Assembly (NCBI RefSeq): GCF_000626635.1
Contig: NZ_CP007451.1
Span: forward strand, 2,604,001 to 2,668,000
Length of the DNA stretch: 64,000 nt
Reading direction: 5' to 3'
DNA from: Draconibacterium orientale
Lineage (GTDB): Bacteria > Bacteroidota > Bacteroidia > Bacteroidales > Prolixibacteraceae
This document shows, in pieces, positions 46,479 to 54,220 of this stretch. The stretch's first letter is position 1; each line of letters opens with the position of its first letter. The position numbers were made by a program, and so were the translations under genes. The notes beneath the pieces are model-generated. The model did no database searches, was not told the origin of the DNA, and saw only the letters and a program-made list of their open reading frames with translations.

Positions 46479-46829
46479 TTGGAGGAGAAAAAGACATTAT
46501 ATTGCTGGATGGGTGGCCTCGATCTGTCGGACCAGGTAGATGGTGCCATTCTGAATACACCGGTGCAGGACAGCATCGCATACGCAAAAAGTTCACCCAT
46601 AAATTTTGCCGATGGACTGGAAGGCAACTTGCTGATGTGCCACGGAATGGTGGACGATAATGTGCAGTTTCAGGATATTGTTCGCCTAACACAGCGCCTT
46701 ATCGAGTTGGGCAAAGAAAACCGGGAACTAGCGGTTTACCCGGTGGAGGCACATGGTTTTGTGGAGCCAAGCAGCTGGGCCGACGAATACAAACGTATTT
46801 TTAAACTGTTTGAAGAGAATCTGAAGTAA
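46479..46829 (+). pseudogene. Remnant of a peptidase S9 (DPP4-like) gene
   Basis: Only the last ~100 residues of a prolyl-oligopeptidase-type catalytic domain remain: [20 protein letters not shown], the catalytic Asp in VDDNVQFQD, and the catalytic His in [11 protein letters not shown]. The nucleophile Ser region, the propeller and any start codon region are absent; the ~40 residues before SSPINF do not look like the family. No ATG fits, only a TTG. It is followed by a good terminator, as expected for the 3' end of a once complete gene. Confidence 0.82.
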
Positions 46830-46837
46830 CACCATAG

Positions 46838-46875
46838 AAGCGGGAGCCTGACGTGAAAATCGGGCTCCCGCTTTT
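46838..46875 (+). terminator. Terminator after the S9 remnant
   Basis: AAGCGGGAGCC pairs with GGCTCCCGCTT around 14 bases, followed by TT. Confidence 0.85.
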
Positions 46876-46940
46876 GGAATAGTGAAAATTAGCCGAACAT
46901 ATACTATCTGTTATTCGTTTAAATACTCGGAACATAAAAA

Positions 46941-47963
46941 ATGGAAAGTAGATCGATGAATACCCGGCAGAAAGAAACATCCCCAACTAGTCCCTGGCAA
47001 AACTTTATAAAAAATTCGGCTTCCTATCAAAAACCGGATACCTTAAAAAGCGTGTGGCAAATTGTTAACACCTTTATCCCGTATGTTGGCGTATGGATAT
47101 TGTTGGTTTATAGTTTGTCGGTTTCGTTGTGGCTCACTGCATTTCTGCTCATTATTGCCGCCGGGTTACTAGTTCGTTTGTTTATAATCTTTCACGATTG
47201 CGGCCACGGCTCTTTCTTCAAATCATACAAAGCCAATCGGTATATCGGAATGTTGTTTGGTATTTTGGCTTTCACTCCCTTCGATAAATGGCACAGTTTA
47301 CACGGGAAACACCATGCAACTGTTGGTAATCTCGATAAACGTGGAGATGGTGATGTATGGACCATGACAAAGGAAGAGTATCTGGCAAGTTCGAAAAAAA
47401 GGAGGCTTTATTACCGTATATACCGTAATCCGGTTGTGATGTTTGGTATTGGTTCGCTCTATGTATTTCTTCTTCAAAACAGGCTGACGAAAGATTGGAT
47501 GACTCAAAAACAGAAGAACAATGTGTATGTAACCAATATTGCCTTGGTTATCCTGTTTGCGGTAATGAGTGTTGCAATTGGTTTTTTTACCTATCTTATT
47601 CTTCAGCTGATTATATTGTACCTGGCTGGCATGGCCGGACTGTGGTTGTTTTATCTGCAACATCAGTACGAAGATGTGTCGTGGGTTAGAAGCGATGATT
47701 GGAACTACACAAAACTGGCACTCGAAGGAAGTTCATTTGTCAAATTTCCCAAATTGCTTCAATGGTTTTCCGGCAATATCGGGTATCATCATATCCACCA
47801 CATTAATGCGCGCATACCCAACTACAATTTGCCAAAATGTTATGCCGAAAATAAAATTTTCAGAGAGGTGAAGCCGGTAACGTTTCGCTCTAGCCTCAAA
47901 ACTTTGCGTTTACGTTTATGGGACGAAAAACTGCAGAAACTAATCGGATTTCAGGATATATAA
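46941..47963 (+). CDS. Membrane fatty-acid desaturase
   Basis: A 340-residue di-iron desaturase. The three His boxes are complete: HDCGH (residues 85-89), HGKHH (121-125) and HHIHH (about 288-292). Four or so hydrophobic segments place it in the membrane. It introduces a double bond into an acyl chain, keeping membranes fluid; the position and carrier are not predictable. It follows the S9 remnant terminator and is upstream of a lipoprotein with its own promoter. Confidence 0.92.
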   Translation: MESRSMNTRQKETSPTSPWQNFIKNSASYQKPDTLKSVWQIVNTFIPYVGVWILLVYSLSVSLWLTAFLLIIAAGLLVRLFIIFHDCGHGSFFKSYKANRYIGMLFGILAFTPFDKWHSLHGKHHATVGNLDKRGDGDVWTMTKEEYLASSKKRRLYYRIYRNPVVMFGIGSLYVFLLQNRLTKDWMTQKQKNNVYVTNIALVILFAVMSVAIGFFTYLILQLIILYLAGMAGLWLFYLQHQYEDVSWVRSDDWNYTKLALEGSSFVKFPKLLQWFSGNIGYHHIHHINARIPNYNLPKCYAENKIFREVKPVTFRSSLKTLRLRLWDEKLQKLIGFQDI

Positions 47964-47977
47964 CCAAACAAGCCAGG

Positions 47978-48008
47978 TTGGGCACCAAACAATTTATACT
48001 TACCTTTG
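47978..48008 (+). promoter_or_regulatory. Promoter of the small lipoprotein gene
   Basis: TTG (47978-47980), exactly 20 bases, TACCTTTG (48001-48008): both elements and spacing match the Bacteroidota consensus. The predicted transcript starts only a few bases before the ATG at 48021, so the leader is very short. Confidence 0.65.
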
Positions 48009-48020
48009 TTTCTGGCATTA

Positions 48021-48395
48021 ATGGATCGCATTCAACAATACATTCGATGGGTAAAACAGGCATTGCTAATAGTAATTGCATTGTTTTCGCTGGCATCGTG
48101 CTCGGTAAAAGAGCCGTTGTTTAAGGCCATTGGAGCCGAATACCAGCGTCCGTTAAATAAAACAAAAACAACCCCGATCCTCGATCATCACTGCCTTACA
48201 TCGCATGATGATTTTCGCATCAGCAGTAATTTCCAGAACTCAGATCATGAGCTTCAGGGAACAGCAGTTGACCAGGCGGAGTTACTTCGGCAGCCAACAA
48301 GCGTTACGGTAAAGTTAATGGCGCAACCGGAAATTGTTGCTGAAAACATCCGGCTGTACATTCTTTATAAACAGTTAAAATTCGACATGGTGTAA
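48021..48395 (+). CDS. Small putative lipoprotein
   Basis: A 124-residue protein beginning MDRIQQYIRWVKQALLIVIA and continuing to a lipobox LASC at about residues 24-27. The mature part (SVKEPLFKAIGAEYQRPLNK...) matches no family I recognise. It lies 57 bases before the DoxD-DoxA gene on the same strand, so a shared role in the envelope is possible. The ATG at 48021 gives the clean signal; an earlier ATG at 48006 lies within the -7 box region. Confidence 0.65.
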   Translation: MDRIQQYIRWVKQALLIVIALFSLASCSVKEPLFKAIGAEYQRPLNKTKTTPILDHHCLTSHDDFRISSNFQNSDHELQGTAVDQAELLRQPTSVTVKLMAQPEIVAENIRLYILYKQLKFDMV

Positions 48396-48452
48396 TCGCC
48401 TTTCCCGGACACCACGTATTGTCAATTTTAATAACCGTTAATACATTTTTAC

Positions 48453-49469
48453 ATGAATAATTTTGCGAATAAGTCGGCAAACAAGGCCGCACTTTTCACT
48501 TTATCGCTCCGGCTGGTAGTTGGCTGGACTTACTTTTCTGCCTTTTGGCGCCGTGTTGTATTGGTCGATAAACTCGATCCGGAAGGCATTGGTTATATCG
48601 GCGAAAAATTCAATCATTTCCTGCCCAACGCATTGGGAATAAAACCAATTATCGAGCACCTGGTTACGCACCCCGAGCAGTTGTGGATGGCCATGGTCGT
48701 TTTTACCATTGTTGAAGCTATTGTAGGGTTGTTTATTATGCTGGGGCTTTTTACCCGTTTAATGAGTGTTGGTGTATTTGGCCTTGCCGCCGGAATTTTG
48801 CTGGGCTCGGGGTGGATTGGAACAACCTGCCTCGATGAATGGCAAATTGGTGTGCTCGGGATAGCTGCCGGATTTACCTTGTTCTTTAGCGGGAGTGGTG
48901 CATATTCCCTCGATCAGTTACTGCTGAATAAAAAACTCAAATTCACCCAAAGCCGGTGGTTTGTATGGCTGGGCTCAGGCGAACTTCCTGTAAAAAATAT
49001 AAAACCGGCCGTGCTTGTCGGTTCGCTGGGAATATTGTTTTTAACGTTGTTTACCAACCAGGTTTTTCATGGCGGAGTTTATGGCAAACTGCATAACAAA
49101 TCGGTAAAACCAAAAATCGAAATCAGCGGTGCCGCTATTCAGGATAACATACTGCAGTTTGAAATTTACCGAACCGAAGGCGTTGATGTGTATGGATCGT
49201 TCCTGATTGGGATTCAGCTGCTCGATTCGGAAGGAAATATTTTGCTCGAAAAAACGGGCGAGGAATTAGCTCAGTTTCCGGCAGATCAAATAGCCAACCA
49301 CTATGTAACGCACGTAAAACCGGGGAAACACAGCTTAATTGTTCCTTTGGGTGCAAAAGCCGATTTGGCAATTGATTTACGCGCAATTGATTTGCGAAAT
49401 GCAAATGATTACATGCTGAAACTGATTGATATTAGTGGTTTGGAATGGGAAAGCAAAGTTAAAATATAA
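48453..49469 (+). CDS. DoxD-DoxA fusion protein (TQO-like, DoxX family)
   Basis: A 338-residue membrane protein. Residues 1-160 form a DoxX/DoxD four-helix membrane domain (LRLVVGWTYFSAFWRRVVLV, MLGLFTRLMSVGVFGLAAG), and a fifth helix at about 185-200 leads to an exported DoxA-like beta domain (EISGAAIQDNILQFEIYRTEG). In Acidianus, DoxD and DoxA form thiosulfate:quinone oxidoreductase; in Bacteroidota the two are usually fused. Thiosulfate oxidation here is inference. Next to a lipoprotein and a desaturase. Confidence 0.85.
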   Translation: MNNFANKSANKAALFTLSLRLVVGWTYFSAFWRRVVLVDKLDPEGIGYIGEKFNHFLPNALGIKPIIEHLVTHPEQLWMAMVVFTIVEAIVGLFIMLGLFTRLMSVGVFGLAAGILLGSGWIGTTCLDEWQIGVLGIAAGFTLFFSGSGAYSLDQLLLNKKLKFTQSRWFVWLGSGELPVKNIKPAVLVGSLGILFLTLFTNQVFHGGVYGKLHNKSVKPKIEISGAAIQDNILQFEIYRTEGVDVYGSFLIGIQLLDSEGNILLEKTGEELAQFPADQIANHYVTHVKPGKHSLIVPLGAKADLAIDLRAIDLRNANDYMLKLIDISGLEWESKVKI

Positions 49470-49482
49470 CCTGTTTTGGTGT

Positions 49483-49515
49483 AGTGATAGTATGACTCTA
49501 AGTCATGCTATCACT
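49483..49515. repeat. REP-like hairpin after DoxDA, copy 3
   Basis: AGTGATAGTATGACT and AGTCATGCTATCACT pair around CTA with one wobble. The core, TATGACTCTAAGTCATGCTA, is identical to the hairpin after valS 10 kb away. The rest of the 315-base spacer to the MFS gene holds TCCCGAT-CTT-ATCGGGA (about 49562-49578) and a GCCCCTTTAGGGGG piece near 49693; no gene is seen. Confidence 0.8.
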
Positions 49516-49784
49516 GTTCCTGAAACTCACAATCCGGTTTCTGGCGTAACATAAAAGCTGTCCCGATCTTATCGGGATGTCGATAGACAAAAGGGGAGTG
49601 TTGTAATCTTAGATATTGTAAGTTACAATACCGCTCATTTATTTTGTTTTAACCTTTTTAATCTTCCCGAATATTCCTTGTTTCTGCTGCCATAAGCCCC
49701 TTTAGGGGGTTGGGGTAATAATAGCACTATTCACTGTTTAGCACTATATTTTTATTACTTTTAACACCAACCAATCAAATTAGT

Positions 49785-50984
49785 ATGGCTGAAAAATCTG
49801 TTTTCAAAAATAAAAATCTCTATTTCATTTTTGGGGTAACGCTTATTGCCATGATGGGCGTGGCCAGCATTACACCCGCTTTCCCCGATATTATCCGCTA
49901 TTTCGGTATCAGTCCGCAGCAGGTGGGCTGGCTGATTGTGGCATTTACGCTGCCCGGTATTTTTCTTACGCCTTTTACCGGAATTCTGGCCGATCGTTAT
50001 GGCCGGAAAGTGGTGTTAATTCCCTCCTTGTTTCTGTTCGGAATAGCGGGTTTTGCCTGTATGTTTGCGCCCGGATTTCACTGGTTGCTGGCCCTTCGGT
50101 TTGTCCAGGGAGTTGGAGCCAGTTCCTTATCGAGTATGAATATTACGCTGGTGGGCGACCTTTTCGAAGGCAAACAGCGCACCGCAGCAATGGGCTACAA
50201 TGCCAGTGTGCTGAGTATTGCAACAGCATCGTACCCTGCCCTTGGTGGCGTAATTGCCATTTTTGGCTGGCAGTATATTTTTGCACTCCCAATCTTGGCT
50301 ATTCCGTTGGGCATTTGGGTAATGAAAGGGCTGAATAATCCCGAGCCAAAGAATAAGGCCCATCTGCGATCGTATTTTGGGCGCGTGTGGAAAACAATTA
50401 ACCAACGCACTGTTTGGGGACTTTTCGCTGTAAATTTTATCCTCTTTCTCATACTTTACGGTTCGTATCTAACCTATTTCCCGCTGATGATGGAAAACCG
50501 CCTCGGTGCCGATTCTTCACGAATTGGTTTAATGATGTCGCTCATGTCGCTAACTACAGCCGTTATGAGCTCGCAACTGGCGCGGCTTAACCGCTTGCTG
50601 GGGCAAAAACGGCAACTGATTATCGGAAGTGCATTTTATATGCTCGCGTCGCTGCTTATGCTGGGTGCCAACAGCTATTTAATGCTGGGCGTGGCAGTAA
50701 TCGTATTTGGTTTTGGCCACGGAATCACCATTCCGTCCATTCAAAATATGCTGGTAGGTTATGCGGCAATAAACGAGCGGGCAGCCTTCATGTCGTTAAA
50801 CTCCATGGTGCTGCGCGGCGGACAAACCTTTGGCCCCCTGCTGGTAGGCGTGTTTTATGCATTGGGCGGCCTCGAAGCCAGTTTCCTGTCGGGTGCCGTT
50901 ATGGCGCTGCTCATGATGGTTATAATCTTTGCTACGGTACATGTGAAAAGGAAAACACCTGAATCCTCAAAATCTTCTGTATAA
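49785..50984 (+). CDS. MFS transporter (DHA1-type)
   Basis: A 399-residue, 12-helix major facilitator. Motif A is GILADRYGRKVVLIPS between helices 2 and 3, and motif C-like glycine/proline residues occur in SYPALGGVIAIFGW of helix 5, as in drug:H+ antiporters (Bcr/CflA and related). It probably exports a small molecule. No regulator is adjacent. Its stop at 50982-50984 opens the gene-free region to 51966. Confidence 0.88.
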   Translation: MAEKSVFKNKNLYFIFGVTLIAMMGVASITPAFPDIIRYFGISPQQVGWLIVAFTLPGIFLTPFTGILADRYGRKVVLIPSLFLFGIAGFACMFAPGFHWLLALRFVQGVGASSLSSMNITLVGDLFEGKQRTAAMGYNASVLSIATASYPALGGVIAIFGWQYIFALPILAIPLGIWVMKGLNNPEPKNKAHLRSYFGRVWKTINQRTVWGLFAVNFILFLILYGSYLTYFPLMMENRLGADSSRIGLMMSLMSLTTAVMSSQLARLNRLLGQKRQLIIGSAFYMLASLLMLGANSYLMLGVAVIVFGFGHGITIPSIQNMLVGYAAINERAAFMSLNSMVLRGGQTFGPLLVGVFYALGGLEASFLSGAVMALLMMVIIFATVHVKRKTPESSKSSV

Positions 50985-51053
50985 GGATCTGATCCGTATC
51001 AGTTAACGAAAATTGGCTCCTTTTCCCAGTGACCAATGACCAGTGACCAAAAT
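50983..51053. repeat. Left end repeat of the 51-kb island
   Basis: Shares ordered blocks with 51875-51960: GGATC-GATC near the start, TTAACGAA, CCTTTTCC and TGACCAATG, then CAGTGACC. The copies are diverged. Together they bracket a gene-free segment of about 0.9 kb. Confidence 0.5.
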
Positions 51054-51085
51054 TATTTTACCGGCAGCCGGGCTTTCCGCTAAAG

Positions 51086-51180
51086 TTGCCACAGCTTTTG
51101 CCTGTTCCACCACAGGCATTTGGGTAGCTCCCCTTGGTCGCTCCCAACTGCCCGGTGTCACAACGCAAAAGCTGCGGCAA
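51086..51180. other. Possible structured RNA or DNA element in the 51-kb island
   Basis: Arms TTGCCACAGCTTTTGC (51086-51101) and GCAAAAGCTGCGGCAA (51165-51180) pair at 15 of 16 positions. The 63-base interior contains two more hairpins (CCTG/CAGG and TGGG/CCCA), giving a branched shape. About 90 bases further CCCCGAA-GA-TTCGGGG (51268-51283) is another perfect hairpin. No convincing protein is encoded. Confidence 0.45.
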
Positions 51181-51400
51181 GTTACCGCTGCAATCCCTGC
51201 CGGAGGGCCGGTGGCGCTGCTCAGCGGGCATTTGTTTTGTTACTGCACCGCGGCTTCGCTGCCACGCCCCCGAAGATTCGGGGCATCGCGTGGTTTAAGC
51301 GCAGCAACGCTAATTATGTTCCGTGGCATTTTTACCGGTGTTTCATTTTAATTGCATGGGAGCCATGTTGGAATTTAACACCCGGCGATAGTACGAAAAC

Positions 51401-51693
51401 CAAGCAACAAATATTTGAGGCTTGCCGCAGCTGTGCTACACCGGTCTCCGGAAAATTTTACCCCTCTTGCAGGGGTGCATAGGGGGTCTCAGCAAAATTT
51501 CTTGCCTGTTGCAGTGCTGCGAGATTGGTGCCAGAGAAATTATTTGTAGTTACACAGCTGCGGCAGGGGTCTGAAAAAAATCGGAGGTATGTTGCAGGGT
51601 TGCGACAGGGGTCTCAGAAAAATTTTTTGCCATTTGCAGCGCTGCAACACGCGAGTAAACAAGTTTGCTGACCAATTACACGGCTGCAGGAAG
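51401..51693. repeat. Degenerate 42-bp tandem repeat array
   Basis: Units begin GGTCTC or similar at 51443, 51485, 51527, 51568 and 51610, spaced 42, 42, 41 and 42 bases, with weaker units on each side. The theme is GGTCTC-rAAAATTTyTTGCC-TTGCAG-GCTGC. Because 42 is a multiple of three, units translate as about 14 residues (for example GSQKNFLPFAALQH) in one frame, which a 41-base unit breaks with a stop. Not CRISPR: no constant repeat with unique spacers. Confidence 0.75.
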
Positions 51694-51760
51694 CCTATAA
51701 TCAGTAAGTTACAAGGGTGTTAAAGTGTAGCATTATCGGAAATCCGCCTGAACCAAACCA

Positions 51761-51855
51761 TAAGGGCTAAAGCCCGGTGCTGAGTGGCTATGCTTAACCC
51801 CGGCATTAATGCCGGGGTTAGTGAGACCAGTGCCAAAGCCGGGCTTTAGCCCTTA
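51761..51855. repeat. Large two-level cruciform element
   Basis: Perfect 17-base outer arms TAAGGGCTAAAGCCCGG (51761-51777) and CCGGGCTTTAGCCCTTA (51839-51855) enclose a perfect 26-base palindrome (51795-51820, centred on CATTAATG and flanked by GGGG/CCCC). The plan matches REP-type elements linked to RAYT transposases; no such gene is in the window. Confidence 0.9.
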
Positions 51856-51874
51856 GTTGTTAGCAGATAAAAAG

Positions 51875-51960
51875 AAGGATCCGATCTGCATAAATTAACG
51901 AATATACAGATCGGATCCTTTTCCTAATGACCAATGGCTAATGTTCAGTGACCAATGACC
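51875..51960. repeat. Right end repeat of the 51-kb island, containing a hairpin
   Basis: AAGGATCCGATCTG (51875-51888) and CAGATCGGATCCTT (51907-51920) form a perfect 14-base stem followed by TTCC, likely ending the leftward YhhQ-type transcript. The block parallels 50983-51053. Confidence 0.7.
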
Positions 51961-51966
51961 AACTTC

Positions 51967-52671
51967 CTACTCCATCCAAAAGCGGTTGCGCTTGTAAATC
52001 TTCTTTCCCCAGTAAACGAAGGGCGTGTCTGCGGCGGCCACAATCCATTTCAGGAAATAGGTGGTAAGCAGAATTTCAATCAAAACCGGTAATTCGTAAA
52101 CACCCCAAAAGGCAATGGCCACAAAAACCACACTGTCGATTAGTTGTGAGACCATGGTGCTGAGGTTGTTACGCAGCCAGATCTGGTGGTCTTTCGGGAA
52201 ATGGTTTTTCCAGAAATGATAAGCCCACACATCGTGGCGCTGCGAAAGCAGGTAGGCCGCTAAACTTGCAACAGCAATACGCGGCATCAGGCTAAAAATA
52301 GTGCTGGTAGCTTCGTGGGTTATTCCTGCAAACTCGTCGCCTTCCAGTGGTAGAAATTCCAATGCAAGGTTCATCAGAAAAGTCATGGAAATGAGGCTGA
52401 AAAATCCAATCCACACGGCTTTTTTGGCTTCCTCTTTTCCGTAGTTCTCCGACAAAATATCGGTTACCAAAAACGAGGTGGCATACACAATGTTTCCAAG
52501 CGTGGCCACCAGGCCAAACAACTCAACGGTTTGTATTACCTGAATGTTGGCTACAATTACCGATATGGGAATCCACATTACAAGACCCCATTTTCCAAAC
52601 AATCGATAGGCTAAAATAATTAGCAGAAAATTTGCCAGCAACATGGCCAGCCATAAGATTTCGTTTTGCAT
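51967..52671 (-). CDS. yhhQ: Queuosine-precursor/VUT family transporter (YhhQ-like)
   Basis: A 234-residue inner-membrane protein with six or so hydrophobic helices. The family signature is visible in YATSFLVTDILSENYGKEEAKKAVWIGF and in MVSQLIDSVVFVAIAFWG. YhhQ imports the queuosine precursors preQ0/preQ1 for tRNA modification. The ATG at 52671 is chosen over an upstream in-frame ATG because a promoter and hairpin lie directly before it. Confidence 0.88.
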   Translation of the reverse strand: MQNEILWLAMLLANFLLIILAYRLFGKWGLVMWIPISVIVANIQVIQTVELFGLVATLGNIVYATSFLVTDILSENYGKEEAKKAVWIGFFSLISMTFLMNLALEFLPLEGDEFAGITHEATSTIFSLMPRIAVASLAAYLLSQRHDVWAYHFWKNHFPKDHQIWLRNNLSTMVSQLIDSVVFVAIAFWGVYELPVLIEILLTTYFLKWIVAAADTPFVYWGKKIYKRNRFWME

Positions 52672-52687
52672 TTTTTTATTTTTAGGC

Positions 52688-52762
52688 GCAGGGTGATGCC
52701 ACCTGCTCAATTTGTAATAATAATTTTGGCCTGCAAATGTAATGGAAAAAGCGGAAAGTCAA
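52688..52762 (-). promoter_or_regulatory. Promoter and structured leader of the YhhQ-like gene
   Basis: Minus strand TTG (52762-52760), 18 bases, TACATTTG (52741-52734), then a leader of about 57 bases carrying a hairpin GCAGG...CCTGC (52706-52688) and an A-rich tail up to the ATG. The leader shape recalls preQ1-I riboswitches, but key features are missing (see the rejected list). Confidence 0.5.
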
Positions 52763-52867
52763 AAAAGCAAGCGATGGTCTTGACAGCTAACGGTCTCGTC
52801 ACCCTGTCCGTCAGCTAACGGATTCAGTAATAGCTATCATTGGCGGAGTCACCCTGGCAGAACATTA

Positions 52868-53105
52868 AACCACCTCCCACAGCTTCGCTGTGTACTCCTC
52901 CTGAAAGGAGGAGAAAGTATTCGTATTCCAATTCAACTTTTGAAATAAAAAAACGTGGTCAGTAGCACGAAAAATTCCCCTCAAAAAATCACACATTCCG
53001 CTTTGTTTCCCCCATTTAGGGGGAAATGTCAGCGTAAGGCGTTGGCGATGGGCGACAAAGGGGGTCCAGGAGGGGAGGACCGCGTTTACAGCGGTGGGGT
53101 GGTCC
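52868..53105. repeat. Inverted intergenic element upstream of the GHL10-like gene
   Basis: The 425-base spacer 52711-53135 holds no gene. Its right part starts with ACCACCTCCCACAGC and ends, in opposite orientation, with GCGGTGGGGTGGT, and contains CCTCCT-GAAA-GGAGG and CCCCCATTTAGGGGG. This looks like a member of the same GGGG/CCCC intergenic family as the element before nupC. Confidence 0.5.
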
Positions 53106-53135
53106 AATGTATTAATCAGCGTTTAAAAAAGCTCC

Positions 53136-54209
53136 TTATTCCGAAGCACTCTTCAATATCCTCAAAGTCTTTTCATCCACCTTTCCAAACAACGAAACGC
53201 CTGATGCTCCGTTGGCAATAGCAACACGAATTCCCTCTTGAAGCTCTTCAGCCGATTTGAAATCGGGCAGAAACAGGCCTGCATAAACCGGGAATTTTCC
53301 GCAAAGGAAATGGATGCCTTCCTCAACTGCATCGCCAATCCAGCTTACCGTTTCGCGGTAAAACCCGTGGTAGATCATTGGGCAAACGGCGTCGAGGTTC
53401 CAGTTGGTCCAGTCCTGGCGCACAATGCGGCGCGCAATTTCCGGTGTTGGGAAAACTGCCGCTGTAATGGGTTTATTGTACGAATGCGTTATTTCTGCCA
53501 GGTGATTAACAATGCTATTTACCTGCTCGTAACGGTATTTGCGCCACGCCGGACTTTGATCGGGGTGTTCCATCTCCAGCGGATCTTTGCCGGTTTTCTT
53601 TTTGAAATTCTCGCGGCAGGTATCGCAATAGCAGAAATCGTACTCGGGCAACTCTTTGCTTTGGTCGATGCCGTAGTTGTCCCACAGGTTTACCGGCAGA
53701 ATTACGTCGCAGTAACGCACATAATCCAGGTGCAGACCATCCACATAATCCTTTTCCAGAATTTCTTTCGAGCGCTGAGCCAGGTATTCCTTTACTTCCG
53801 GTTTCGACGGGCACAACCAACGATAGTAGCCCACATACGGCGGATTGGTGGCACACGATTTCCCGTCGCGACTAACGGCATACCACTCCGGGTGACTGGC
53901 GAGCAGTTCTTTTTCGCCACGGTTCAAGGTCCACATCCAGCGATGCGTTTCCAGTCCGGCCTTTTTTGCGATACGAAAGTGGCGTTCGCTGTCGTGCTCG
54001 AAAAACATTCCGCGTACTCCGGCTTCGTAATAACTGCTGTATCTCTTTTGCAAGTCTTCGTCTGTTTCCTCGTGGTTCGGATTTTCCCAAACCCAGTGTT
54101 TCAATCCTTGGGCGGCAGCTGCCGGCTTTGCTTCGCTGGCACAGGCGCTTGCTACGGTAAGGCCCATTCCGGCCAGCATTGTGGTTTTAATAAAATCTCG
54201 TTTGTTCAT
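53136..54209 (-). CDS. Exported family-10-type glycosidase-like protein (GHL)
   Basis: A 357-residue protein. An N-terminal NKRDFIKTTMLAGMGLTVASAC segment is a lipoprotein- or Tat-like export signal. The body is a TIM-barrel hypothetical glycosyl hydrolase: VRGMFFEHDSERHF, DGLHLDYVRYCD (acidic pair), a cysteine-rich FCYCDTCRENFKKKTG insertion and PMIYHGFYRE. Such GHL proteins act on glycans, but activity is shown for few. It is cotranscribed with the CBM9-like gene 11 bases upstream. Confidence 0.78.
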   Translation of the reverse strand: MNKRDFIKTTMLAGMGLTVASACASEAKPAAAAQGLKHWVWENPNHEETDEDLQKRYSSYYEAGVRGMFFEHDSERHFRIAKKAGLETHRWMWTLNRGEKELLASHPEWYAVSRDGKSCATNPPYVGYYRWLCPSKPEVKEYLAQRSKEILEKDYVDGLHLDYVRYCDVILPVNLWDNYGIDQSKELPEYDFCYCDTCRENFKKKTGKDPLEMEHPDQSPAWRKYRYEQVNSIVNHLAEITHSYNKPITAAVFPTPEIARRIVRQDWTNWNLDAVCPMIYHGFYRETVSWIGDAVEEGIHFLCGKFPVYAGLFLPDFKSAEELQEGIRVAIANGASGVSLFGKVDEKTLRILKSASE

Positions 54210-54220
54210 CGTTCTATTGT

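Noticed and set aside
48006-48020. Earlier ATG for the small lipoprotein
   Set aside because: It overlaps the -7 promoter box, so it would lie upstream of the transcription start.
51043-51482. Two overlapping frames of 102 and 120 codons in the 51-kb island
   Set aside because: They cross hairpins and the repeat array, have Pro/Cys/Arg-rich translations and no ribosome or promoter signal. Treated as non-coding.
51401-51693. CRISPR-like periodicity
   Set aside because: Units are degenerate throughout with no constant repeat and unique spacers, and there are no cas genes.
52672-52706. preQ1-I riboswitch before the YhhQ-like gene
   Set aside because: The AGGU...ACCCU flanks match in outline, but the loop is short and the pairing of GGC with GCC would leave no A-rich crossing strand between the stems, as the preQ1-I fold needs. 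Kept only as a structured leader.
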